A program made the position numbers and the translations under genes. The notes beneath the pieces are model-generated. The model did not search any database and had not been told where the DNA came from. It saw nothing but the letters and a program-made list of their open reading frames with translations. Source: Mytilus edulis (Eukaryota; Mollusca; Bivalvia; Mytilida; Mytilidae). From it: a stretch of DNA of 64,000 bases. Shown piece by piece: positions 33,993 to 43,958 of the stretch. How positions within the stretch are numbered: the stretch's first letter is position 1; each line of letters opens with the position of its first letter. Where the stretch lies: the NCBI RefSeq assembly GCF_963676685.1, contig NC_092349.1, forward strand, positions 35,384,293-35,448,292, written 5' to 3'.

Positions 33993-36592
33993 ATGATCAA
34001 AGTGCTGCTAACGTTTTCCTTGATTGAAATCTGTACATTAATTGGTATGTTCTCTATTTATTTCGGAAGGGGGGGGGGGATACTGACAAAATTCCATTAT
34101 GTTCTCCTAGTAAACGCTATTCGTCCGTATACAATATTCAATTTCTACTTAAACCAAACAAGATTTTTTGCAAATACTAGAAGGATTTTAATTAATATGA
34201 TACAAGCAGCTATCTTTTGTACACAAACATTTACACAAATAGACTTTTGCTTTAGTTTCCTGTAAAATCTTGTGTAATTCTGCTTCAATGTTGAACAAAC
34301 GATAATGTGCATATTTCTTTCTGGATAACAGTCCTTTTTGAGGTTCATTTCGCGTTTAAACTATGTCGCTTTCTTTCAAAAATCAGAGACAACTAATTAG
34401 ATTGAAACAAATAAACTTTAAAAGGGCATTAGCTACGAAATAGGACAACACTTACAATACTTTTTTTGAACTGTTAATGAAAGTGAAATAGAAAGAAAAA
34501 CAAATTTCTTAGAAGCCAGTTTAGTTATATTTTATCAGAGAAAAAAATCCGGGTTACAAACTAAAACTGATGGAAACACATCAACGATTAGAGGAAAACA
34601 ACGACACAACAGAACAATGAAGTGCATCAAAAAACAAACGACAATGCAACATACATAGAAACGAACTGTAGGATAACAAATACTTTATTATTGACGTGGC
34701 AAAATATTTCTTAAATAAACTGACCAATAAATTATGAATGAAAACAATTGGAAAAAAGCCTTTTGTAAAGGGATAAAATGACAATTTAAATAGAATAGAA
34801 ATGTAAAATTATTCACTTGAAAAAGTTCTAAAATTATTGTTTTATATTTTCATGAATCAAGTGCTGCCTAAGGAATTTGTTATCACCGACCCCGAAGAAA
34901 AATCATTGAAGAGAGAAGGAATTTTTAACCCTAATATTAACTATCTACAGTTTAGTGCCAAAGCTTTACGTGATGCACATTTATCTTTTGACATAAATAT
35001 ATACTATGTAATAATTGGAGGATGGGGAAATTCAAAAACATCACTTCATTTGAGAGGTATAAGCGAACCAGTGGATGCATACTATGGACCAATATTAGAA
35101 CCTGATACTTACAAATCGTTTTGGATGTCATGGAACAGAACTCATATGTATGTAGGCCAAGGAAATACTTCTGGGCACAATATTTTACTGCTTGGGATTT
35201 CGGAATGTTTGCCAGCCGCTGTTGATATCAGATTACTCACAAAATTTGAAGAAACTGTACATTGGTTAATCAACGATGCTGATACAGGTATATTTACAAT
35301 AAATACGATTGCCATGTTGTGATACAAATAAGGAACTAAATAAAATTTGATAACGCCTGAAGTGAACAAGTATAAGTTTGCGTCATACAATACTTTCGAA
35401 AAACCAACATATTTAACTTTAAATCAATGAAAAGTAAAATCACAAGTATACTGAACTTCGACATGTTCGAAGAAAATTGAAAACGGAAAGTCCCTTATCA
35501 AATGACAAAGGTCAAACACATAAAAACGAGTGGAAAACAACTGTCTTATTGTTCTCAACCTTGCTTGAACAGTGATATCTTTGCTCGATTAATGACGCAG
35601 CAGTGAGAATTACACTACATATGCTAATTTTGTTCTTATCTGGATAATTCAGTGGTTCTGAAACATAAAATACTGAACTGCCTTTAAAAAAACAAGGAAA
35701 AGCACAAACACAGGATGCACATTATAAAAATGATTATATCTCACTAAAAACCTTTTTGAAAAACCTCTTTTAAATGTTTATAAGGTTGAATTAAAAAAAA
35801 AAACCGAGAAAATGAATGTAATGGTCAAAATGAGTTACATTTATTAATTTATTCATTGACAAGTGTGAAATTGAGAATGTACATTTGAATCTGGATCCAA
35901 TTACTAATAACAAATTTATTAAAACATATCTATTGATAAAAGAAACCTTTTTAACTAAAGGGAATTTATTATTGATATATTAGATAAATTATCAAAAGCT
36001 TACTCTGTTCGTTTTGTATCTATCAAACAATATCGCAGATCAATAAAAATATATTTTATCAAATCATATTAAAAGTACATCTGCTGGAAATGATTTTGAT
36101 TCATCAAACTATGTTTCAGATGACTGGTTACTAAATACTGACTTATATTGTGATAACACATCAACAACAACAAATGGATCAGTAGAAGAGGCTACTTATG
36201 AACCGACTATATCGCCTTCTACACAAAAGACTTCAAATATTTATACAGATACTGATTCGACAGAGCAAGATCTACATACATCTACGAAATCGTCATCTTC
36301 AACATCGAACCCAGCTTGTGAATGCCCATGTTCTAAATTAGGAAACAATTATGCAACGGAGTTTGCAATAGAAGAACAGGAAAGTCATATCAGTAAAAAA
36401 TTAGAGGAATTAGAAAATGCAATCAAGATCAATCCTAAGACCACGAGCAAGTATCTTGCGACCAAAATATCTGCACCTGATGATCGGTTTTCATCTAAAG
36501 TCATAGGATGGGTCGGTGTATTTGTTATATGTTTTTTTATAGGTATTGTTGTTTCGTTTGATGCCATTCGTTTCTGCCAGGTCATGTTCTGA
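33993..36592 (+). CDS. Membrane-anchored protein with FAMeT-type (Methyltransf_FA) ectodomain
   Basis: Three exons: 33993-34044, 34862-35287 and 36120-36592 (phase 1 joins, GT-AG), giving 316 residues. Residues 1-17 (MIKVLLTFSLIEICTLI) form a signal peptide. Exon 2 carries a domain of the farnesoic acid O-methyltransferase N-terminal type, seen as IGGWGNSKTS (about 69-78), FWMSW (104-108) and VGQGNTSGHN (115-124). Despite the name, this domain in invertebrate surface proteins is generally a non-enzymatic module. Exon 3 holds a Ser/Thr-rich stalk, CECPC (226-230), a short charged KKLEELENA segment, TTSKYLATKISAPDDR, a membrane span (about 288-306) and a short tail. This C-terminal layout is one I recognise as common in bivalve surface proteins. 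AATAAA lies at 36612-36617, 20 nt after the stop. The signal-peptide exon is joined by frame and splice logic only. Confidence 0.75.
34530..34780. repeat. Dispersed repeat fragment inside intron 1
   Basis: Contains AATCCGGGTTACAAACTAAA and AGAGGAAAACAACGACACAA, which I recognise as a mussel dispersed repeat. It lies within the first intron of the FAMeT-type gene. Confidence 0.5.
35425..35600 (-). repeat. Dispersed repeat 'D', reverse copy in intron 2
   Basis: Read in reverse it contains GGACTTTCCG-like, TTTTC.TCG.AGTTCAGTAT and TTGTGATTTTAC signatures. Other copies are at 46960-47045, 48120-48170, 50060-50170 (reverse), 52885-52990 (reverse), 57680-57750 and 61480-61580. Confidence 0.65.
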
Positions 36593-36619
36593 CTTTCAGA
36601 TAATTCAGATTAATAAAAC

Positions 36620-38495
36620 TATAAAACTAGAAAACATCGTCGAAAAATTCTAGGAAATTTTAAATGCGTTATCGGTTAATTATCGATTGGTGTTTAGTGA
36701 GATATTCGTCTATGCTACCAATAATTGCAAACATATACTAGGTACTATACGATATCTCTGTACACCTTCTAAATCTATAAATTGTGACTTGGATGGAGAG
36801 TTTTCTCCTGCTGTTGAATGTAAATGTAGCCATAACTAGTTAGAAAAATGAATTTATGTAGTGTTGTACAAAATAATTCACACATTTCACTCCACAGACT
36901 CAACTTGGTTATCTTAAAATTGTTATATAAGATAGCATCATGATCAATCAAAGTGAATACAAGTTAGATAATATTTCAATTATGTTCATATTTCAAGAAC
37001 AATTTCATACAAAATAGTTTTAATTTACAAAGTATACCAAAGTAATCTGAAGTTATCTACATTTAATCATGATAACTACTGTTTTAACATTAATTTTGTA
37101 GTCGATAACATTACGATTACCTGAAATAAGTGTTTGTATGGTAACTGATTGTATGTAATTATTTAATAGCATATTAATCTATTGTAATAAAAATTTAATA
37201 ATATCTAATAAAATTTGTAGATTTAGCTAACAAGGTCTTATATTTGTATAGAGTAACACTTGTCTATAGTGGAAAGTTGTTTTAACGTTAAATAAGCTAC
37301 ATTTAAAAATTGCTTGCTAGTCCCTCTCTGTGATTACCGTTAGATAACTCTGGTTCATTACCCAATCAATCTATCATGAAGGGAAGTTAGAATATTCGAT
37401 TTCAATCATAGTCTTTTTCAAAAATGATGAACGGTTCTTTATATTGGTATGTAATCATTTTAAACGTTTCAAATTTATGAAAGTATATTCGTACATCAAT
37501 GTTTTTGATACACCAATAACAAATACTGAAATATATTGAATTGATACATTTTGTAACTATTCAAATTTATATCAGAAACCTAAACTTAATTATAAAAAAA
37601 AGAACCTGTTAAAGGGAGACAATATTCGTATAACTTTTTCGAATTGGCACATAATACAACAGAATGTCACTCTTGCATACAAATGGCACATCAATATACT
37701 TGATTAACTGTGCAATCGCGATCCACCTTCAATGATGATTCTAAATTATAAATATAACCAAAAATTGTCAATCTATAGTAAAGACTAATGAAATCTAACC
37801 CACTGTTAAAATATTTCTTTGCATTTTTTAAAACTTCCTCAGTAAAATGCTTGAGCCACTTGACTTTCATAGCTCATATTTAACGTTTTTACACAATATT
37901 TATATAAAGTAGCTAAAGATTATTCGCTTCTCAAAGTGTAAGACGCAATAAAAATCGTATGCTTGCACCATCTTACCCAAAAACAGATTTAATTAAGTTC
38001 TGAACATTTCGACATTTCTTCGTTAAAACCGGTTTTAAACAAATCACAAGTACGTGTTAAGATCCGACTAAATACCCATATCCAGATATCGTCAGGTAAA
38101 TTTGCTATGTAATAGCATTCTAATATTTAATCGATCACAGTCGATTACAATTACTGATTACGATAATTTTATGCATGGAAGATGTAGGGATATTAAATTT
38201 AGACTTAGTTTGCAGTTTTTTTGTGAAAATCCTTAATTGTTTTGTACATAACACAATACATGATAATATGAATATGATACATGTTTTAATAAATAAATGT
38301 GGTGTATTTACTGTCTTCTGATTGGTTAAAATTATTAGTTTTATTTTCAATGTTGTCAATTTTGATGGCAACACGCCCACTCTGATGTTGTGTATTCATA
38401 CTCCAACATGTGTGTACGTTGTTAATGTTAATATATATAATATAAAAAGTTCTTTGAGCCTTATTTTTGATAGAAATTTATTTATAATAAATGGC
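36620..38495. other. AT-rich spacer after the FAMeT-type gene
   Basis: No further exon was recognised. A small piece near 36783-36820 (TTGTGACTTGGATGGAGAGT) matches the tail of repeat 'E' variants at 23550 and 47935. Confidence 0.4.
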
Positions 38496-38501
38496 AATAA
38501 T

Positions 38502-38627
38502 TTATTTTGATTTTATTGAACCATAAAACTATTTTTTGACTCTTCACATTTTACATAATCCGCTTCGCGGATTATTCAATGTGAAGAGTCAAAAATTAGT
38601 TTTATGGTTCAATAAATTCAAAATAGA
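38502..38627. repeat. Foldback element with AATCCGCTTCGCGGATT centre
   Basis: Near-perfect arms: TTATTGAACCATAAAACTA...TTTTTGACTCTTCAC (left) and GTGAAGAGTCAAAAA...TAGTTTTATGGTTCAATAA (right). The centre AATCCGCTTCGCGGATT is a perfect palindrome around a single base. Confidence 0.9.
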
Positions 38628-39279
38628 CAATAACCATTCATTAAATAAACCTCGGTAAAATGGTTTGGCAATGGTTGTAAATTAGCATCATAAGTGCAGG
38701 TACGATGAAGTTTCATTCAATAAAAAAATATGAATATAACGGCCCGCCTCGTTAAATCTCGATAGATATATAATGAAATAAACTACTTTAAACTAGTATC
38801 TGTAATAAACCTGACTATTTCAACTTTCAAATCGACAATTCCCCATATTCAGCAGAACTTATATACCCTCTGTTCAAATGTTTAGCGTTAACTCTTAACA
38901 CTTTAACACGACGCTCGTGTTCACACTAATCGGATAATATGTTAAAGCGTGTTCTCATTACACAAACACAGATTCAACAGAAATCGTCACTGTTTTAGTT
39001 TAAAAGCGATACTAAATGAATGTGTCTCGTCTAAATAGCAGCTACTTTTTCGCAGTTTAAGATCTCTATAAGCCGGAAAAGTAGTCAAATCAGTATTTGC
39101 ATCGATTATGTCTAATTCCAGATTTTGGCATTTTGACTAATTTTGAATTTGCAAGGCAGTTGCTGCATGCATTTCACCAGATGCTCCCTTGACAATGCAT
39201 CCGATATCGCTACTTTTTATAAGCTTAAATTCCGTGGTTGATTACATTTATCGATTTATGAGATAATAAAAAAAAATTG

Positions 39280-40045
39280 AAAACAACACGTTTAATAATT
39301 TTTTGCGTCCGAAGCGCTTTTCTGGATTTATCTTCATCAGGAACGCTCAAAGCCAAACATTTGAAATTCGAAGATGTATAAGTACCGAAACCGTTGAAGA
39401 GCTACAATGTATATGTCAAAAATACCTAAAAATAAATAGCCAAATTTATCTAAAGCCAACTTTGCCTGAGGGAGTTTGAACCTTAGTGTGAATAATTTCA
39501 AAATTTATAAACGGACTATTTTAGTAAAGTTTGTTAAATCATGTCAGTACCGAAGTACTGACTACTGAGCTGAAGATACCATCGGGGACTGATAGTCCAC
39601 CAGCAGAGGTATTGACCAAGTGATTTAAAAAAATTGAAAACAACACGTTTAATAATTCCTTGCGCCCGAAGCGCTTTTTTGGATTTATCTTCATCAGGAA
39701 CGCTCAAAGCCAAACATTTGAAATCCGAAGATGTTTAAGTACCGAAACCGTTGAAGAGCTAATATGTCAAAAATACCTAAAATAAATAGCCAAATTCATC
39801 TAAATCCTACTTTGCCTGAGGGAGTTGAAACCTTTGTTTCTTCATAATTTCAAAATTTAACAACGGACAATTTTAGTAAAGTTTATTAAATCATGTCAGT
39901 ACCGAAGTACTGACTACTGAGCTGATGATACCCTCGGGGACTGATAGTCCACCAGCAGAGGTATCGACCCAGTAATGTAAAACATTGAAAACAACACGTT
40001 TAATAATTTCTTGCGTCCGAAGCGCTTTTCTGGATTTACCTCCAT
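39280..40045 (-). mobile_element. Tandem ~350-bp retrozyme-like array with hammerhead-like motifs
   Basis: Two full units and the start of a third (starts at 39305, 39662, 40013; spacing 357 and 351 bp). On the minus strand each unit boundary reads GCGTTC, CTGATGA, a short stem, GAAA, AAG-CG-CTT, C, GGACGC in unit 1. That is the strand order of a type I hammerhead, with stem I fully pairable. Stem II is poor, unit 2 has lost the G of GAAA, and unit 3 has a changed CTGATGA, so activity is doubtful. The bodies share TTGCCTGAGGGAGTT, CGAAGTACTGACTACTGAGC and GTCCACCAGCAGAGGTAT with the 53.3-53.97 kb array. The 90- to 100-nt open frames are shadows. Confidence 0.65.
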
Positions 40046-40071
40046 CTGGAAATTGGCATACTAGTGTTGCC

Positions 40072-40352
40072 TTAAGGTAATGCATAACACTACAGGGAGA
40101 TAACTCTGTAAATATCAGCTGAAAGTGTCAATTAGTAATACGTTTTATTGTTCATACAATACTTATCTTCTAAATGATCAAAGATGGTGTTAGTAAAAAT
40201 GTTATTTGCCAAACGAAAATTTCCGATATAGGGTATGGTTCAGGTTCTAAGAAAACATTTTTTTTTGTCATTATGGTCTAAGTAAACACTTTGTCAAAAT
40301 TTTATGAAAATTGAATGAGCCAAATTAATTTTAGTGAAGGTGTTTGGTACAA
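40072..40352. mobile_element. Miniature transposon 'W' (AAGGTGGTACC...), copy 1
   Basis: Left end TTAAGGTAATGCATAACACT then ACAGGGAGATAACTCTGTAA; right end TTTTAGTGAAGGTGTTTGGT then ACAACTTTAA. The same body and cleaner ends are found at 51754-52024. Confidence 0.7.
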
Positions 40353-41139
40353 CTTTAATATACTAAAGGAAAAATCATTGAAAGGTTAAACTGTAGCTAT
40401 TGGTTAACAAAAACAATATGAACAATTTTCGAGCAAGTGATAATTACTTGCATCTTAAATGGTTACTCTCATGAAGGATCAGTTCCCTAGAATTTAATCG
40501 GATTTGGAAATACAGTAAGTCACTTGAAAACGTGGGGCTTTCGTTTGGCTGTGCAGGATATTCGAATTCGCAGTCACTATGGCCAGGCCTTGAAGTCATA
40601 AAACTTTCGAGTCAGTTTTTTGTACTCATATTTCAAAACCAACCAGTCAAAATGCTGAATTTCATGTTTCGATCATGATTTTTGTGCTCCAAGCACTGAG
40701 CAAAGTTTAATGACTTCAACCCCTGAACTGGAACTTTAAATTTGGTGCCTCTTGTAGGAGAGTTTCACGTTCTTTTTATGTCAGAACACTTGTCTAATTG
40801 AAAATGATTCAATACTTAAAATCTAGATAAAGCATTTGTCAAGAGCAGTTAGTTTTGTAAATGCAGGTCATTATGATATGTTGTTTTACATTTTTTTAAA
40901 GACCTGACATTTAATCGAATAGAGTAGAACACATGACAGCATATCGTAATTTACTGATGAGTTTCGATTAGCTCTCCGTTTCAGTATTAAAGAGTGTAGC
41001 CCTTGCACAGAAACTGCTCCAACAGATCTAGAGGTATAAGGAGGACAATGTAAATTAAAAAATGACACTTTGTAAACGATACGGACACCCCCAATAATTT
41101 ATTGATCTATACGATGTGTCTTTGTCTCAACTTACCCTT

Positions 41140-41575
41140 TTTTTTTTACTTTTCAGACATTTTTACTATGTCTTAGATTGTGGTTTAAAATCTATGTTAT
41201 GTCTAAAACGAGACCTATTCCCAATATGATTGTTTTCCCTAGTGTGAATTTGTATTACTTTTATTAGTAGATGTCTCGGTATTTATACATCCATCATTCA
41301 TGCATTTAGTTATGTTGTTTCTATTGTGGATTTGGTTGGATATTGTGTTATGTCTTATCATTTGTGGTTTTGAATCTGTATTTTCGCTACATTTCTAAAT
41401 ATGTCTTATTTGTCAGTATAGAGATGTTATTTCCATTTTTCACTGTGTCACTGATGAGTCTTTTGTAGACGAAACGCGCGTCTGGCGTAAATGTAAAATT
41501 GTAATCCTTGCATCTATCTATGATGAGTTTATTCGCATCAGACGAGAGTTGTTTGAAACTATGAAAGGATGAAGA
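41140..41575 (+). repeat. Dispersed repeat carrying a hammerhead motif at its end
   Basis: A block with TATGTTGTTTCTATTGTGGA, TTTGGTTGGATATTGTGTTA and GTCTTATTTGTCAGTATAG leads directly into the hammerhead motif at 41443-41489 and ends CATCTATCTATGATGAGTTT. Probably a single retroelement-derived unit. Confidence 0.6.
41443..41489 (+). ncRNA. Hammerhead ribozyme motif, core intact
   Basis: Order: TGTGTCA (stem I strand), CTGATGA, GTCT-TTTGT-AGAC (stem II, 4 pairs), GAAA, ACG-CG-CGT (minimal stem III), cleavage C, TGGCGTA (stem I strand; seven pairs with wobbles). All nucleotides known to be essential are present. The short stem III is like the Schistosoma and retrozyme type I hammerheads. Confidence 0.75.
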
Positions 41576-42147
41576 TCAATCGACTCCATTTATTCAAATT
41601 TGTACAAAAAACAATTATCTCATATGCCCTAATGTTAACTTTACTTGGCCTACTAAGCGTTTGATAAATTATTAATTTTAAATTTGTTAAAACAAACACC
41701 ATTTAACACATGTTTGATACATATTTTAATTGATTTTACGTCTTCTTTTCTTTCACGTCTATCGATCAAAAGATTTGAACAGGATTTCTTTTTTGTAGCA
41801 TGTAACATTTGTTCTTTCATTTTTTAAATGGACTAATATGTTGGAAGTATCTTTGTTTAAATATATGATTAAGGGGTACTTTCGTTCAATGCGTTTTTTA
41901 ATTGAGAACCACGCTTTTGTCTTTATAGCGTTTTTTGATAATGAAATGACGCGTGCCGTTTAAACGAAAACAGGATTTTTTACAATTATAAAAACACCTG
42001 GAAAACAAATGATATTCTTTCGTGCGTCTTTCCCTTCAACGATCCCTCTTAAACTTTAACTTCCTTGTGCGCTGCTGTTGCATTTGTTAAACAAAAGCCA
42101 CTGGTTGACGTTGAATGAACAACTTTGTTGGAATCCAACACAACTGG

Positions 42148-42153
42148 TATAAA
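42148..42153 (+). promoter_or_regulatory. TATA box of pseudoprotease gene 1
   Basis: TATAAA sits 80 nt before the end of a non-coding first exon whose donor is CTG/GTAAGT at 42228. The second gene has the same arrangement (TATAAA 56007-56012, donor CTG/GTAAGA at 56112), and the sequence just upstream is shared (for example AACTTCCTTG at about 42058 and 55969). Confidence 0.6.
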
Positions 42154-42177
42154 GTTACCAAGCCATCTGTCATTATT

Positions 42178-42227
42178 CTAAGACGGTAGATGGGATATAG
42201 ACAGACGGATAGTTATTTCTTAATCTG
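42178..42227 (+). other. Non-coding first exon of pseudoprotease gene 1
   Basis: The transcription start is inferred about 30 nt after the TATA box. The exon ends TTTCTTAATCTG before GTAAGT and would splice to the acceptor TTTGCTTCAG at 43937, where GTATTCTGTATTGCACTC leads to the ATG. The equivalent exon of gene 2 ends GCTTTATCTG. Confidence 0.5.
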
Positions 42228-43958
42228 GTAAGTTAAACTTTATTTCCTTTAAAAGCCATTTGTTTCGACGTGTTCGTCCACCACGTACATGTATCACTTT
42301 AAAGTGTATGGTTGATCATTTTCAAATTCTAACTACATACATTTACGAAAGCTTTTTAATTATTATTTCGAACATTTTTAATAAACATTTATGTCGCATT
42401 ACGGCTTTGATCTAGGTTTCGAAATATATTTGATAGTATTTGATAGTATTTTTCAAGCAGGGCACGTCGTTTAGCTGATTATTTTTTCTTTCTTTCTTTT
42501 TTTAAATTAATTGTGAATAGAAATTTCGTATCTGAAATTAATCAAATAACACTCTAAAATAAAATCTACTGTATTCCACTAGTTTTTTGGGGTAAAATCC
42601 AATGCTATTCCGAATTATCAAGTTAAGTTAATTAGGTTCAATAATTCTATAAAGTAAAACAACTCTATCAATTTAGTTTTGATTATGCTATAAACTATTA
42701 GAGCCATAAACAGCAACAAGGGACAGCTTTTTTATCATTTTGTATTTTTCATGAATATTGATATTTTTTTAACAATGGGTAACTTTTAAAAAACATGTCA
42801 AAGCTTTAATAATGACTGTAATTCAATTTATTTTTTTACTATACTATATTGTAACTGCGAAAGAAGGGCATTTGTATATCACTGCTAAATTGTACATGTT
42901 TTCAATTTATAGAAAATGGCAATACTATAAATAATCAAACTCAAAGATTTTCTAATTTCAATAGTTTTAATACCATTTGTATTTGTTTTAACAACATATA
43001 TTATTTTAGTCTTTGGTATGGCCGTCTTGATCAACATGAAACATTTTCCTCTGGACGTTAGGCAAGCAAGACTGAATTAATCGTGTATAAAGCTACCGGA
43101 GTGTCTTCTTTAAATGCTATAGTTAACGGAGACATGATTTTTTTATGTATGTCTGCACAATTGTTAACTGAGAATATACCTTTTTGTCTTTCATGCATTT
43201 ATTAAGCCCGACGGTAAACATTTTGGTTCCGTTGCAGTGCGGGATGTAAAATAATGCAGACAGTATGAATAGGGACGTTTTAATATAATGCAGTGCATCA
43301 ACTTAACTAAGGGTACGCCGTGGCATGACGTATGAAAAAACCGGCCACCTATCACATGTATCATTATTTTAAAGGTTTGGAAGGAAAAATGTTTCGGACG
43401 CATATAGTTAATTAAGTGCTTATTCCTTTTACCAATATCATATAGTCCACACATTGCAACCCTTTGAACCTGATCGAAGTGACTACATAACATATCAATA
43501 GTGATCATTTGTGAAATAGTTCCTAATGAATCAGAAACAAGCAACATCCTTTATCAATGTGGAGGAGATACCATGGGAGCAATTACATTTAAACAATTAT
43601 CACCTTCTTCAAGAAAAGATAGTTTTTGTTATTTCGGTAATCTAAACTTACCGAAAACATGTAATCCCAATACATGTCTTCTTCGTAATAAGTATGTTTT
43701 ACAAAAGTAAGAAAAACGACCAAAAACCAAAAAGACACTAGTGAACGATATTGTCGTCCTCCTTCGTATCACCTCAGTTCGTGATTAATTTTTGTGATGG
43801 CATTGTAAGTTGTGCTTCAAATGTGGTTTGAGTCTCCGTTGTATCGTGCGCTTCAGTGTTACAAGTGTTCAGAAATTGAAAAAAAATACGTGAATATTCA
43901 TTATACCTTGAAATAAGTATTTTTTTATTTGCTTCAGGTATTCTGTATTGCACTCATA

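Noticed and set aside
43191..43547. 118-codon minus-strand frame
   Set aside because: It lies in intron 1 of pseudoprotease gene 1, antisense, with no recognisable domain, splice sites or homologous counterpart in gene 2's intron 1.
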